From NCBI GenBank assembly GCA_027924585.1, contig BSBM01000865.1, forward strand, positions 6,313,001-6,377,000: 64,000 bases of DNA. Direction: 5' to 3'. The number at the start of each line of letters is the position of its first letter. Position 1 is the stretch's first letter. Positions 1 to 11,468 of the stretch are shown here, piece after piece. The notes under the pieces are model-generated. The model had not been told where the DNA came from. It did no database searches and saw nothing but the letters and a program-made list of their open reading frames with translations. A program made the position numbers and the translations under genes. This DNA is from Larix kaempferi. Lineage: Eukaryota > Streptophyta > Pinopsida > Pinales > Pinaceae.

Positions 1-69
1 AACCAAAGAAGAACAAAGTTTCATTCTTCAATACCAATAGGAGCTCAAGTCTAAGGTTTTGAACTACAG

Positions 70-900
70 GAAAATGGAACTACAACTTGAAGAACAAGCC
101 AAAAGGGACAGAGCAGATAAATATGCACAAAATGAAAGTACTCCCTTGTTGTTAACTTATTAGGATGAAGGAAAAGGAAAAGGCCTTGTGGAGGATGTTC
201 GACAAGTCAAGAAGATTTTGATTCAATCAGCTGATGAGCTGAAGAAGCAATTGGCACACATGACCACAATGGTTGATACTCAGGTGATTGTTGCAAGTAC
301 CCCGGCAAAAATGCAGAAGATTCAAACCCCTATGTCTCAGATACCTACTTTGAACATTGAAGATAGTGATGCAGATGATGAAAGGCTTCCGATCATATCT
401 CTTTTTCCTGTTGTGCCTATAAAGGAAGAGGTCACTAAAGTCTCTTAAGCTATTACTGATTTGCTTGATAGCATTGTGATGGATGATCCCACTCCAGAGG
501 ATCATTTTCCTAAAGTCACCACCATAGTTGTTGCATTAACTTCTACACTCCCACTCACTTCTAATGAGCTTCTTCTCACCTCATCTGTTGATGTTACTCT
601 TCCACCATCCACCAAAGTTGATGATTGAACATGTTGATAGTAGGTGTGAACAGGTCAAAGAATAGATTCAACAGCTTGAGCACATAAAGATTTCAGAAGT
701 TGACAAATTCATCAAGCAACCTGTAGGTCTGGAGGGAAAGATCCACATTTTTCTCCATACTTGGCATAAGCTAAGCAAGAATGAGATTGAATATTTCACT
801 TGTGATGCCCAGTTAGGACTCGAATTGGCTAAGTATCATGATGTGGATGAGTTGTTAGAGGTTTGGGCCAAGTGGCAAGGCGCCCTTGGCTATTCTTAGA
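70..900 (+). pseudogene. decayed ORF, unknown, probably transposon-associated
   Basis: A plus-strand reading frame can be followed with interruptions: an open part starting near 74, a TAG near 162, an open block 188-445, a TAA at 446-448, more open frame to about 628, then a frame change to a block at about 664-900 that ends in a stop. Visible features are a Lys/Glu-rich N-terminal part, an Asp/Glu/Pro-rich middle, and a C-terminal block containing HDVDELLEVWAKWQGALG. I do not recognise a domain. The A-rich composition, the location and the G-rich tract about 90 bases downstream suggest an accessory or gag-like ORF of an LTR element, but a decayed host gene is equally possible. At least two stops and one frameshift make it non-functional. 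Confidence 0.4.
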
Positions 901-1823
901 TTAGATTGATTTTGTAATCCCTATTTTATGGGAATTTTCTCCTTTTGTATCTTTATTGTAATTACTATTAAAGGGGTAGAGATCTCATAGGGGAGGGGGG
1001 AGAAAATCACCGAAAGAGGACTGGATATACTCTGATTCATTAGGAGATTGTATTTTTTTGTAGCCTTAAAGAAATACAGTTAGTTTTCTCTTGCTATCTC
1101 TTTTGTTTAATTTATCAAATTTGTTTGATGGATTCTGATTTTCGCTTCAGCTTATGAATGAGCACTATTTTATTTTGCAATCATAATTAATACATCAATC
1201 TATAGTTTAGATGTGTCTTGAATTATCATCTATGTTTTTTTCATGTTTTAAATGATTTTATTTATTTAAATCATTTATCTATTTCTGCAAATGATAAACA
1301 TATATTATTAAATTAATGCCAATATTTCAATTAGCATTTCATAACAGGATAATCTTGCATGCGCTTCAACCCTTAAGCTACAAACATTCAATTTTCATTT
1401 TCTGGCTGTGTCTTAAGATAATAAGTAAAGATCCACCTCACATTTCTGTCAATTGGTGAAACACTTATTAATTTCCAGATGAGGTTACCCCGCACATTAA
1501 AACACATTCCTTTAATTTAGATTTAACTTATATTAGATTTCCTTTAAAGCAAACTTACTTCTAGAGATAGAACATATTTTGATATTCCCTCACAGGAATT
1601 CAGATCCTTTCAGGATCAACCCACTTAAGTGCAAGCGGAGGCCTAATATCTATGGGAGTCAACCATACCAAACAGTCTAGGGATAGAACTGCTCTTGCGT
1701 AGAGTTGTTTGAATCCTTTCAGATTGGGTTGTCACCCTCCGTTGCTAGCCTTGGAAAACATTCCAACAACTTACATACCCGAGGCTTCAACAAATGGCAC
1801 TAGAAGGAGGGCCATGACCAGTC
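901..1823. other. AT-rich non-coding stretch with a G-rich tract
   Basis: No convincing ORF. A purine tract (AGGGGAGGGGGGAGA, near 988-1002) resembles a polypurine tract of an LTR element, but no TG...CA LTR with a second copy in this window follows it. The end of the stretch is probably the 5' leader of the gag relic downstream. Confidence 0.3.
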
Positions 1824-2855
1824 ATGCCTACACAAAACACCAACATACCTCCTCCAGCAAGAATACCGGTTGTTACAAGGAGCCAAACTCAAGCATTTAC
1901 ATCCACAGAACAACCAGTACAAGATCCAACCATAATACCTACTACACCAGTAACCGGAATAGAAACCCCTAGAACTGAAATGATCTTCTTCTCACCTGCT
2001 AGGGGACCTCTAACCCTTGAGAAATTAATAAAAAGTACACATGATAGTATTGTTAGGGTTAACCAGAGAATTGAAGAAAATCGGAGCCTGAGACACAGGT
2101 TATCCCAACACGAACAGACTGGTAATTCTGAGATTGTTACTGAATCTAATAATCAAAATTCTGACAATCAAAACACAAATAAATTGAATACTGCTCGACA
2201 TGAACTATTTCCTAATATCCAAATCTCATCTTTATTCGAAGAAACAGATTAAGATATGCAAATACCACAACCCAACGTTACAATAGGTGGACCACCACCA
2301 ACACCTTCTTCATCATCATCATCCTCATATGAGGAATCATCAGAAAGTGAGACAACCTCTAGTTCTTCTTCAGAGGGTATACCCATGGTACAAGGCCAAA
2401 ACAGACCTTGGCTATACCAAGATGTTGTATTTATTGTTGGAGATCAACATAGATTGGCAAAGAACCCTAAAAAGTGACTCCCTAAGTTTAACACAAATGA
2501 TAAATAACCTGCACTAGACCATATTAAAAAATTTATGCAGGCCATTAGACTTAGGAGTCTCATACATGAAGACGTAGTTTGCATGTTGTTCCCTTACACA
2601 TTTGAGGGGAAAGCATCTACATGGTACTTTTCCTTAGAAGCCCAATCCATTTCTTCCTAGGATGATTTTGAAAAAAAATTTATCCAGAAATTTGGAGATG
2701 ATAAAACCCCCGAGGATCTATTCATAGATTTTTCTTCAATGAAAATTAAGGGGAAGGAAAGGGTTAAAGATTATAACCAAAGATTTTCTTACCTAAAGAA
2801 TAGAATCCCTGCCACTGTTATTCCTGCAGAACTTCAACCTATGCTATACTGACCT
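1824..2855 (+). pseudogene. Gypsy-type gag relic, copy 1
   Basis: Two short open blocks (1824-2252 and 2256-2477) are followed by a stop-interrupted continuation to about 2850. The N-terminal part is polar, Gln/Asn/Thr-rich; a Ser-run follows near 2310-2380. The C-terminal part reads as the Retrotrans_gag core: a block of the type AIRLR, then FPYTFEGKASTWYFSLEA, a DDFEKKFIQKFGDD block, and NQRFSYLKNRIP. This is the capsid-like core of Ty3/Gypsy Gag. Stops lie at 2253-2255, at 2475-2477 and again near 2658. The relic ends abruptly where Copia leader DNA begins. Its core is repeated, with different mutations, at 3992-4756. Confidence 0.75.
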
Positions 2856-3385
2856 GTCATCTTTCTAACCCCTCATATCTAACCTCAAATGGATTCTCTA
2901 TGAGAGAGATATGCTAAGTGTCACAACATGAGGTCTTGTTTATGGGAGGAAACAACATAGCAAACTTGTACGGAGTGCCATGTATTACTGTTTCAACTTC
3001 GGCCCCTGAAAATTAGACCTGTGAAACTATAGTATGTGCCCTAACTGCCACGTTTTACGGAATTCCATTTGGAGCTTCATAGCCTGATATATGACTTTTG
3101 TTCTTAGGTCACCTATTTAGGGATGCATTCTGGAAGAGGCAGAAACCCTAACTTGTATAGATATTTTCTCACAAAGTAAAATGAATATGAGGCTGATCTT
3201 CGGAAAAAAGGTACATGAAAATTTCATCTTCGGCCTTTAAAAGTTTCAGATCTCGAACCTTTGCCAAAACTGATTTATAGCGAAAGTTCCACGATGACTA
3301 GTTTTTACTATATCAAGCCCTAGCTTCCAATTTGTCGCAAGTGCAACAAATGTCATAAATTCCATACAATGCCTTCCTTCAGGCT
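2856..3385 (-). mobile_element. Copia 5' leader fragment (element-3 family)
   Basis: Read on the minus strand this matches the leader that follows the 5' LTR of element 3 (51361-51900): blocks around GCTAGGGCTTGATAT, GAACTTTCGCTATAAATC and the segment rich in TCTCTCTCAGAGAATCCA occur in the same order. No gag follows; the fragment is cut off at about 2856 and abuts the Gypsy gag relic, so the rest of the Copia element has been lost. Confidence 0.7.
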
Positions 3386-3397
3386 AGCTATGATACC
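3386..3397 (-). promoter_or_regulatory. primer binding site, iMet type
   Basis: The minus strand reads TGGTATCATAGC directly next to the LTR terminus, the pattern of Copia primer sites complementary to the 3' end of initiator tRNA-Met. Element 3 has the identical site at 51361-51372. Confidence 0.8.
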
Positions 3398-3988
3398 ATG
3401 TTATTTTTTCATCATTTTATTTAATATGATCTAGGATCTTAACTAAGAGAACAACATGTACAACATATCAAACATAAGAGACAAGAGACAAGAGACACAA
3501 AGCATTTCACCGAGGAAAACCAAGAAGGTGAAAAACCCCACAACTTCCTCAGAGATAGAATAAGCACCAATACAAAGATCACCAAGATGAATCCCCAAAA
3601 GATAGATGTCTCCAGCATCTACTCCTCCTCCACTTGTGTGCACTCCTCTCTCTCAACTATGCAAGTTGGATGAGTGAGTGAATGAATAGAATGAGAGACA
3701 CACACTCTCTATTTATACAATGACTTGACCTGCCTTTAACCCTAACTAGGCCGACTTGCTAAGGAATCCTAATAACCCATCCACATGACTCATACAGGGA
3801 CGACACCACACAGGTGGTCTAATAACCCATCAAATATAAGTTACGACAATTACAATGTAACTTGCGACACTTGCAAATACAAATGACAACACTTCCAACC
3901 GGAGGAATAATACATCTCTAATGGGGATACAATAAAGTACAAATGTAATATACAAGTGAATATATTTTGAATCACAAATACATCAATA
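3398..3988 (-). mobile_element. Copia LTR (5' LTR of a truncated copy)
   Basis: On the plus strand it starts TGTTATTTTTTC next to the primer site and ends about CATCAATA, related to the CATCAACA end of the element 3/4 family. It contains the family-typical order: the GATCTAGGATCTTAACTAAG block, an ACCCCACAACTTCCTCAGAG block, a minus-strand TATA (plus strand CTATTTATAC, near 3710) and the GGTCTAATAACCCATC block. No second LTR exists, and no target duplication can be tested because the partner end is missing. Confidence 0.8.
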
Positions 3989-3991
3989 GGA

Positions 3992-4756
3992 AGAAGGTGG
4001 AAACAGACCCTGGCTAGACCAAGATGCTATGTTCATTTTTGGAGAACAACACAGACTCCTTAAAAATCCTGAAAAATGGTTACCTATAAGTTTCATACTG
4101 ATGAGAAATCACGTGCCTTTGATCACATCAAAACTTTCATGTAGGCTATCAGACTTAGAAATGTAGTTCATGAAGATGTTTTCTGTAGATTATTTCCATA
4201 CACCTTCTAGGGAAAAGCTTCTACATTGTACTTTTCCCTAGAAGCTAGATCCATCTCTTCATGGGATGACTTTGAAAAAATGTTCATCCAGAAGTTTGGA
4301 GATGATAAGATTCCAGAAGACTTGGTTATTGATTTATCATCTATGAAAATAAGAGGCAAGGATTAAAATCAAAGGTTTTCATATTCGAAAAATAGAATTC
4401 CTAACACTCTTCTCCCCGCAGAAGAACTTCAAGTTGCCTTTTATGCTAAAGGTTTGCCCATTCTCATTGTCATGTGGGTAAAAAGAGCAAGGAAAGAAAT
4501 CTTACAAGAAGCCTTTGCTGAGGCTATTCAGGTTGAAAAAGACATTTTTTGTTTGAAGGATAACCCCGATGCCACATCAGATCAACCTTCAACTTCTTGT
4601 AAGAAACCTGATTACCCTATAAAACCCACAGCGCAGAATAAATACCCATTTGAGATTAATGAAATGAAGAAGTTTCTCCAAAAGATCTCAAATGAGATGG
4701 TAGACCTGAAGAAAACAAACACAGAAAACCAGAATAATACACTACAACAAATCCTG
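3992..4756 (+). pseudogene. Gypsy-type gag relic, copy 2
   Basis: This repeats the Retrotrans_gag core of copy 1 and extends further towards the C-terminus. After a block equivalent to copy 1 position 2400 come FPYTF, KAS, FSLEARSISSWDDFEK and FIQKFGDDKIPEDL, then an open block 4454-4756 with AEAIQVEKDIFCL and a Lys-rich tail. A TAG interrupts near 4209-4211 and a TAA near 4364. The order copy 1, Copia fragment, copy 2, with the gag core repeated, means this is not one gag simply split by an insertion. The reading stops resembling gag where 12-bp repeats start. Confidence 0.7.
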
Positions 4757-5815
4757 GAATTAGCGTCCCATTTAACATCCATTTTTAGTGTAAATTTGTT
4801 TTTCATTGAGTGGTCGAAGTAAACGCTAAATGGGACGCGTCATGGACAAAATGTAAAGAGTCTATAATAATATTTTTTTTTGCTTCCTAGATAGCATCCT
4901 TTCTGATGTCTAAAATAACGCCCATTTTTTTGCTTCCAGAATAGCGTCCAATTTTGCTTCCTAAATAACATCATATTTTGCTTCCTAGAGATTGTCCTCT
5001 TTTACTTCCTAAATGACGTCCCCATTGGAACCCTATTTGCATCCTTAAAAGTGCCATGTTAGCATTTATGTTTGCATCTACATTTGCGCCATATTTGCAT
5101 CCAAATTAGCATCCAATATTGCATCCATATGTGCTACCTCTTTAGCATCCCATTTTACACCACGTTTTACTTCCAATATGCACCAATTTCCGCTTCTAAT
5201 TTGCACCAATTTTTGCTTCATTTTTTGCATCGTGTTTTGCTACCAAAATGGGGCCAAATTTTCTTCCATTGTTGCACCATATTTTGCTTCCTATGTAGTT
5301 CCATGTTTTGCATCCAAAGTAACATCTTATTTTGCTACCATATCAACGCCATGTTTGGCTTCCTCATTAGCGTCAATTGTTGCATCTTTTTTAACTCCTA
5401 GTTTTGCATCTCTATTGATGTCAACATTAGCACCATGTTTTTCTACCACTTTAGCGCCCAATTTAGCATCCATTTTTACTCCCACACTAGCGCCACATTT
5501 TGCTTCTCGTTTAGCTCCTTGAATTTCTTCTTGTTTTGCTTCTTCATGAACACCACATTTAGCTTCCCATTAAGCATCTAATTTTGCTTCTTTCTTGGCA
5601 ACTAGTTTAGCTTCTGGTTTGGCTTCTACTTTGGCATCCAAAATAGCATCAAAATTGACTTCCAGCTTAACGTTAGGTATTGCATCCAATGTTGATTCTA
5701 GATCTATGACATAGTGGGCTTCCATTTTAGCTCCTAGTTTTGCTTCCTATTTTTCTTCCTTATTAGCACCACATTAAGCTTTCTATTTAACACCTACAAT
5801 TATATCCAATTGTGT
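4757..5815. repeat. degenerate 12-bp tandem repeat array
   Basis: About 1 kb is built from a degenerate 12-bp unit of the type TTWGCWTCCAWW, with GCATCC or GCTTCC cores recurring every 12 bases (for example at 5109, 5121, 5133 and 5145). Because 12 is divisible by 3, every frame gives a four-residue repeat: the plus strand gives short ORFs of LASF/LAPx type, and the minus strand gives a longer (E/D/G)-A-K-x series broken by several stops. At the left edge the unit occurs in both orientations (GCGTCCCATTTA near 4762 and TAAATGGGACGC near 4827), forming a 12-bp inverted repeat. It may be a minisatellite, a subterminal repeat region of a DNA transposon, or a decayed repetitive gene. Confidence 0.8.
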
Positions 5816-6415
5816 GCTAATATATTTATTATATCAAATTATTATAATTATTTCATTAATTTCAATAGTTCTCATATATCATTTACTTCATAGTTCTGAA
5901 ATAACATAATGAAACATTCAAATTAATTGTAGATACCATTATTGAAATTAATTGCATAGCATTTATGAAGAAAATTTAACACAAACATACAACATTTATC
6001 CAAAGTAGTAACATCATCATATATATTAATTTTCTATGAAAAGATCATTGACAACTTCCAATATAAATAAATTTACAATATAATAACGATAACATCACCA
6101 TTATCTTTCATCAAAAGAAGAGAAATTCTAAAACATCATCACATCAATAACCTATCATATAGATCATCATATTAAGGTTAAAAGAACAAGGGAACGATAT
6201 ATATAGTGAAAATACCAATATCACAATAAATATACTTTTTAATATCCATATCTAGAAATGTCAAAATGATCAAGGGTAATCAAATTTTATATGTCAACAT
6301 AAATCCACCATGCAAATCAAAATGACCCAGAATTTAATATGAACTTGGATCATCACAAAATACGTGTCTAGTAGCATCGAGAAAGCAATAAACATCCACA
6401 ATCTCAATAGTAGCA
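5816..6415. other. AT-rich non-coding DNA
   Basis: Strongly AT-rich with no ORF, no LTR-type ends and no repeat unit that I can see. Confidence 0.5.
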
Positions 6416-6614
6416 TCAATGGCTACCATCATCATCATCATCACCACCATTATCATCCTCATCCTCATCCTCATCCTCCTCATCTATCCTAACATCATAT
6501 TCATCATCATTTTCATCTGATGCATTTGCATCATTATCAACAATATCTTTCTTTGGTACATTGGTGACAACATAATCTAGATAATCTAAGGAGTCATATT
6601 CACCATTTTTCTGC
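6416..6614 (-). CDS. acidic C-terminal exon-like ORF, unknown
   Basis: About 65 codons read on the minus strand from a splice-acceptor-like CTTCTTGTTTGCAG (minus strand, ending near 6615) to a stop. The product is a neutral start (NGEYDSLDYLDYVV) followed by an Asp/Glu-rich tail ending in a run of D and G. Such acidic tails occur at the C-terminus of plant nuclear proteins and of some hAT-type transposases; nothing here decides between them. The 3' half overlaps a simple ATC-type repeat, so part of the acidity could be a microsatellite effect. No upstream exon was recognised. Confidence 0.35.
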
Positions 6615-9099
6615 AAACAAGAAGAAACAATCAATTTAAAACATTAGTATTAATTTCATTACATAATGCATGTTTTGTGTTATATTGCAAATATTAGTGT
6701 GATAATTTATGCATTCTTACGAGTTTTCCAACCATGAATATAAACATCACCTCATCAACGGATAGTAACCACACATATAAAGTGTATCCACAACTGTGCA
6801 CACACTCACACATACACACACATGTACATCATAAATTTTCATATCACAACAAAAAATAGAGGTAAGGAAAAACAGACATCCGAGTGATTATATATATGCA
6901 ATTTTTGGATTCCAACCAAACACCAGCCATGATTTATGCCATTAATCTTAATACTTTTTTTTCAGATGATAAGATGGAACTTTCATGGTAGCAAAGGCTT
7001 GACAAGTGTATCTCAAACCTAGACTATAAACTGTCAATTTGTGAAAACTAACATATTACACACAAGCAGAGATAGAATGAACGTTAATTTTTTTAGATAA
7101 ATGGCAATGTCAAAAGAATAGCCCTACACAAGGACACTCATTTCCTTTAAGTGAAGAAAAACCAAACTCATAAATTTTATGATGAGGTTTAGGATACATG
7201 CTGAAGTTGAGAAAATTCTAAAATGGAAGGAAAATTAATGAGAAGAAAACAGACAAAATGAAAAACGAGAAGAGCCACTAAGTGTCTTGTTTTTATTTTG
7301 TAAAACAACAGATTTAACTGCTCAACATACTACAAACTACATATAATGAAGAATATCTAAATACAGTGTAAGCCTCTATTTGAGTGCTGATAGTGGCTTT
7401 CCTCGCCCCCTTTCATATTTTGATTTTCTATTTTGATTTTCTAGGATCACGTAATCAACAAAATCCATGATTAGAAGAACCATAATATCCAGACTCTGCT
7501 CAACAAACGATTTAGAGAGGCCAGAGAGTAAGAGTACAACTCAACTCGTAGAAAACTAGGCCAAATCAAATGACCCATCCTTTGTTTTCATTTCTTCCAT
7601 GTATTTGCTCAAGCTTGCCAAGTAAAACTCGCCGAGTATCAAAAACTCCCAAGTTATGAGTCAGAGTTTGACTTGCCACTGATGATTTTTTATAATGCCA
7701 CAACTCGTGTCAATGTGGCCATACAGTTCTCTTACAACCTAGCGTGGAAGAGATCTCTATGTCCATGTGTACATGTGTCCATGGGTAATGCTAATAAAAG
7801 ATAATCAGATGTAACAATGTCTAATATCAAATTCAATCAAAAAACGAAAAAAAAAGAGCCAATCTTCTATTTCCTTTAACTAACCATGACGTAAAAATAT
7901 TAAAATAGCATAATTCATCATAAACCCCAATCTTTTAAGTGGCAAGAGCCTTGCACTTTAGTTTTTTATCCCTCTTAGTGAGTAAGAGATCCATAGTTAA
8001 GATAGATCTATGCTAGTAGGCATTGAGATAGATATGACTCATTAGTCCAAGCTGTACCTGGAAAATTCGGCTATTCAGAAAAAAACTGTTCTATTAAAGA
8101 AAGGCCAAAGTTAGAAGGGTTTATCCAAGCTTCATCTATAGATCCTCCTACTAATACCATCTCTATCAATTGTCTAACAATGAATATACATTGAGATGCT
8201 AAGATTTCAAACAACCCAAAAATGCATTACCTAGTTCAGTAATGTGATAACAAGAGTTGTAGCAAGCATAGAAATAATATAGAAGTGCCTCAATACCATG
8301 TAAAGTAAACAATGGGATATCCTATCCCAGCAAATGCAAGAAAACTGCCCAGTAAACCAAAGTAAAAAGAAGACTCGTCAGTCATACATTCAATACAGAT
8401 AGAAGGCTAAAAAAAGTAATAGATGTTGTTGCTAATCCATACATTAACATGGCACCAATGAAAAAAAGGAATCTCAAACAACTGTCAAGTTGGAAAGCTC
8501 AATCATTTTCGTCTGCACCTATAGTGATCCATGCAAAGAGGCTGGAACATGAATATATTAGACTTAAATTTTTAAAATGTGTCTATATTTGTATGTTTCA
8601 CTCAGTTTCCAAAATGAGGGGATGTTTCTCCAACATAGAGAGTAAGGTGCCAAATCTCGAGACATGCACAAGGAAAAACACCCATAAAATGTTTAAATGT
8701 TTTTTTAAAGAAAGAGAGCATACACCATTGCGTAGTAGCCAAATATATATATTTCCTGGTTGATAATAACAATGAAAATGTCAAATCTCAACTTCAAAAG
8801 TTCATATGTCCACTGCTGAAGGTAGGGTTTGAATTAGTTAGGAGAATACATAGAAAAGAAAGCATACATCATAAGTTTACAGCATGTGTCCTCATTGATA
8901 ATGATATTCCTTTTTTTTGAAAAATATTTCTTATAATCACATAAACGTATTTACAAACAAAAAACTTAAAGTGGAAAGGTATACATAGTTCCTGTCATAA
9001 CCTTTTCCTGAGACACAACAAAGCAGAAAAGAAATCAGAATATAAAGAAGGATCCAACTTTTTGGCATCCTCGATCAACAATGCTCCCTTAGCTAATAA
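6615..9099. other. non-coding AT-rich DNA
   Basis: Only short ORFs without recognisable domains. I see neither LTR termini nor tandem repeats. If the acidic ORF is a terminal exon, this would be its intron. Confidence 0.4.
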
Positions 9100-9620
9100 T
9101 TGAAAGGGAGCAGAGGTGCAGAATACACTTCCTACACTAATCAAATAGAGAAGGATGTGCAGAGATCTAAGTAAACATAATTGCAGTAATTAAAAACTAA
9201 GAAACATACAACTATTTCCAGGGGAAACCCTTTCAGGAGAAAAACCTCACACTCCAAAGCACATTGAAATATATAAATCAACAACAAATGAATGGTTACA
9301 ATACATTACAGATTCTCTGTGCTCTCAATAGGAGTGTTCAGCAGCATAAGTATTCTGGATCAATTTTGTCAACATAACAGTAAGTTAAAACTCACACACA
9401 CTCTTTTCTCCAACCCTAGCATTCAATAAATAGGCACAACAAAAATCATAAATTGTTTATAGTTTTCCAATTCTATATGCTGGAAACCACGAGCAATTGT
9501 TTGGACAACTGCTACTACTTAGCATTCATTTCCTACTATCTAAGTTATCTAAGGTCAAACTTTGTGGGCAACATTCTCTCGAAATTCCTCCCAAAATAGT
9601 TGGCGGTTGGCCCTCTCAAT
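9100..9620 (-). mobile_element. possible old Copia LTR
   Basis: It contains a block resembling the R/U5 part of the Copia LTRs in this window (GGGGAAACCCTTTCAGGAGA and an AAACCTCACACTCC block) and a plus-strand CAATAAATAGGC that would be a minus-strand TATA. The ends are too worn to define, and no PBS, PPT or partner LTR was found. Confidence 0.3.
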
Positions 9621-9745
9621 TCACAAAATACAATTTTGTTCAGAGCGTCTAGCAGCGAGAAGGTATCTGTTGGTCTTTAAATGGTAATGGAACACATGGA
9701 TGTCCTCTCTCCATGGCCTTCTGTAATTGCAAGGGTACCAAACAA

Positions 9746-9920
9746 TCAAAAAACATGCAGAGAGGGGAGAAGACCGTGAATGCCAAGGCACTCGAAACCA
9801 TCTAGCCTCTCCTCGTTATAATGCCTCACTGTCCCATCAACAGATATCCACAAGTCCTCACACAAAGTGACATCCATCACCGTTCTCTTCCCTGGCCCTA
9901 ACACCCTAACAAGGGGATCC
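9746..9920 (-). CDS. exon-like open segment of an unknown host gene
   Basis: On the minus strand a reading frame of about 58 codons starts after a possible acceptor (TATATACTAAG) and ends in TGA. It encodes RVLGPGKRTVMDVTLCED, LWISVDGTVRHYNEERLDGF and a short Leu-rich end. Composition and codon pattern look like real, non-repetitive protein rather than a chance ORF, and codons are clearly less AT-rich than the flanking DNA. I do not recognise the family. It may be a terminal exon, or a fragment captured by a transposon; no second exon was identified. Confidence 0.4.
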
Positions 9921-9930
9921 CTTAGTATAT

Positions 9931-11327
9931 AGTTAAGTTATATGTGCATTCTCATATTTTTTTAATTGAATTTTCTACTACAATTTTTTTTCTGGATTGT
10001 ACCAAATCCGAATCCAAATTCATATATGATAACTACGTCAAGCTCAGTTTACTTCATATTACATGCATGTCTATGTTATACAATTTAATATTTCTTCAAT
10101 TGTATAATCTCGTATCCCTGTAATGCAAGTTTATGCTCGAAGAAACTAAGACAAGGTGTAAAAATGTGTTTTTAAAACATTAGCAAGGCAGCAATGGGTT
10201 TAGGCTGTGATTGAAATTGGTATACCATCCAATTTTGAACATGTGTGCAAATGTTGGATGGGGAGAAATCTCCATCAAAGGAGTAATGCATTGACTAACC
10301 TTTGCACTGCGGTCATTATGAAAATTCTAACCCAGTCAAAATGTAATCATGTCTATTAAAAATTCTCACCCAATTCTCAAGAGGGAACTAGTCTTTTTCC
10401 AAAGCCAATATGGCATCTAGGCTCATACAGTAACTATAAGCAGCTTCTTCGGCATACAAGAATGATGAGAATGGAGAGAAAAAGGAAGAAGAAGAATTAC
10501 TCGTTTGTGTAGAAATAGTGATGTTCATACGCAAATCTTTAGCTTTTGATGGCCTCCTTTGTCCAATCCACCCTCTTCAGCTGCTGATTGAACCTCTAAT
10601 CCTTTGTATTGAAAAAAATTGCCATCTTATAGTTGTTGGGAAGAATATGTGAGACCCAAAAATCAGTTACAACTATTTCCCTAACAACCAATGAGAAGGC
10701 TTGCTTTAATCTTTTGGTAGATTCTATTGCACATAAGCTTCTATCCAACTAATTTAGCCCTTCCCAACTTAATGGATATATTTGGGGCTACATTAGTGCT
10801 GCTGCATTTTCTTCAATTTGGCTATAATGGATTTCTTGGAAACCAATCACAAGCCTTCATTCTAACTGCCCATGCTTACAAATTGGCACCTTCCTTACCA
10901 AATACCATATTCTCAACTGAAAACAAGCAAAATAGTGAAAGAATAAGCTGATTTTGGTGTTGGTATGTTATTTTCTATGGAAGTAGTAAAAAGATCAAAG
11001 AGATTTCTTCTTGATCTCAACACTCTTAGGATCCATCTCCAACTCATTAGACTCATGGTTGCAAAAATTTAAACCCTCCCACTCCATACATGTGCAAACT
11101 ACATAATAGTGCCTCCTAAACCAAGTTGTAGATTAGCATTTTGAACTTCCGTTGGTCAATGTGCAAAGTTATATATTTTTGGAATTCATTCATCAAATCT
11201 TCAAAGTGGTTGTGAGTCGTGACTACTAAAATTAGTAAGAGGAAGTTCCTCCAAGATCTCAAATAATCCATGTACATAAGTTTTCCTAGAAAGACGCAAA
11301 AACCAAAGACATCAATATAATGAATAC
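9931..11327. other. non-coding DNA, possible intron
   Basis: Short chance ORFs only. It lies downstream (minus strand) of the PPR-like exon; I looked for the expected next exon of that protein and did not find it. Confidence 0.4.
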
Positions 11328-11468
11328 CTGAATGATTCGTTTCCACTCCTTAGCGTGAAGTTTTCTCAAATCCTTCTTTATTACAATAACAGGAAACTCT
11401 ACCTCCCATGCAATAAATGAATCTAGAGCACCATAAACTTCTTCCTTGGCATTGGAAAATCTCTTTAC
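11328..11468 (-). CDS. exon of a PPR-type (At4g18975-like) host protein
   Basis: Exactly 141 bases (47 codons, phase 0 at both ends) lie between an acceptor CACTTTTGCAG and a donor CAG|GTATTC on the minus strand. The peptide [20 protein letters not shown], followed by [12 protein letters not shown] and a block ending EWKRIIQ, resembles a conserved segment of a small plant organelle-targeted pentatricopeptide protein group (At4g18975-like), in which it precedes a WMLSKGQG-type segment. That assignment is from memory. Neither the preceding exon nor the following one was recognised within several kb, so this is either an exon between very long introns or a stranded gene fragment. Confidence 0.55.

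Noticed and set aside
988-1002. Polypurine tract of an unseen LTR element
   Set aside because: Sequence fits, but no TG-starting LTR with a partner could be shown; kept only as a remark.
5072-5522. Two plus-strand ORFs of 109 and 114 codons
   Set aside because: Products of the 12-bp repeat in two frames; no evidence for either as a gene.
6416-6480. Acidic tail as proof of a regulatory protein
   Set aside because: The Asp/Glu run coincides with an ATC-type simple repeat, so composition alone proves nothing.
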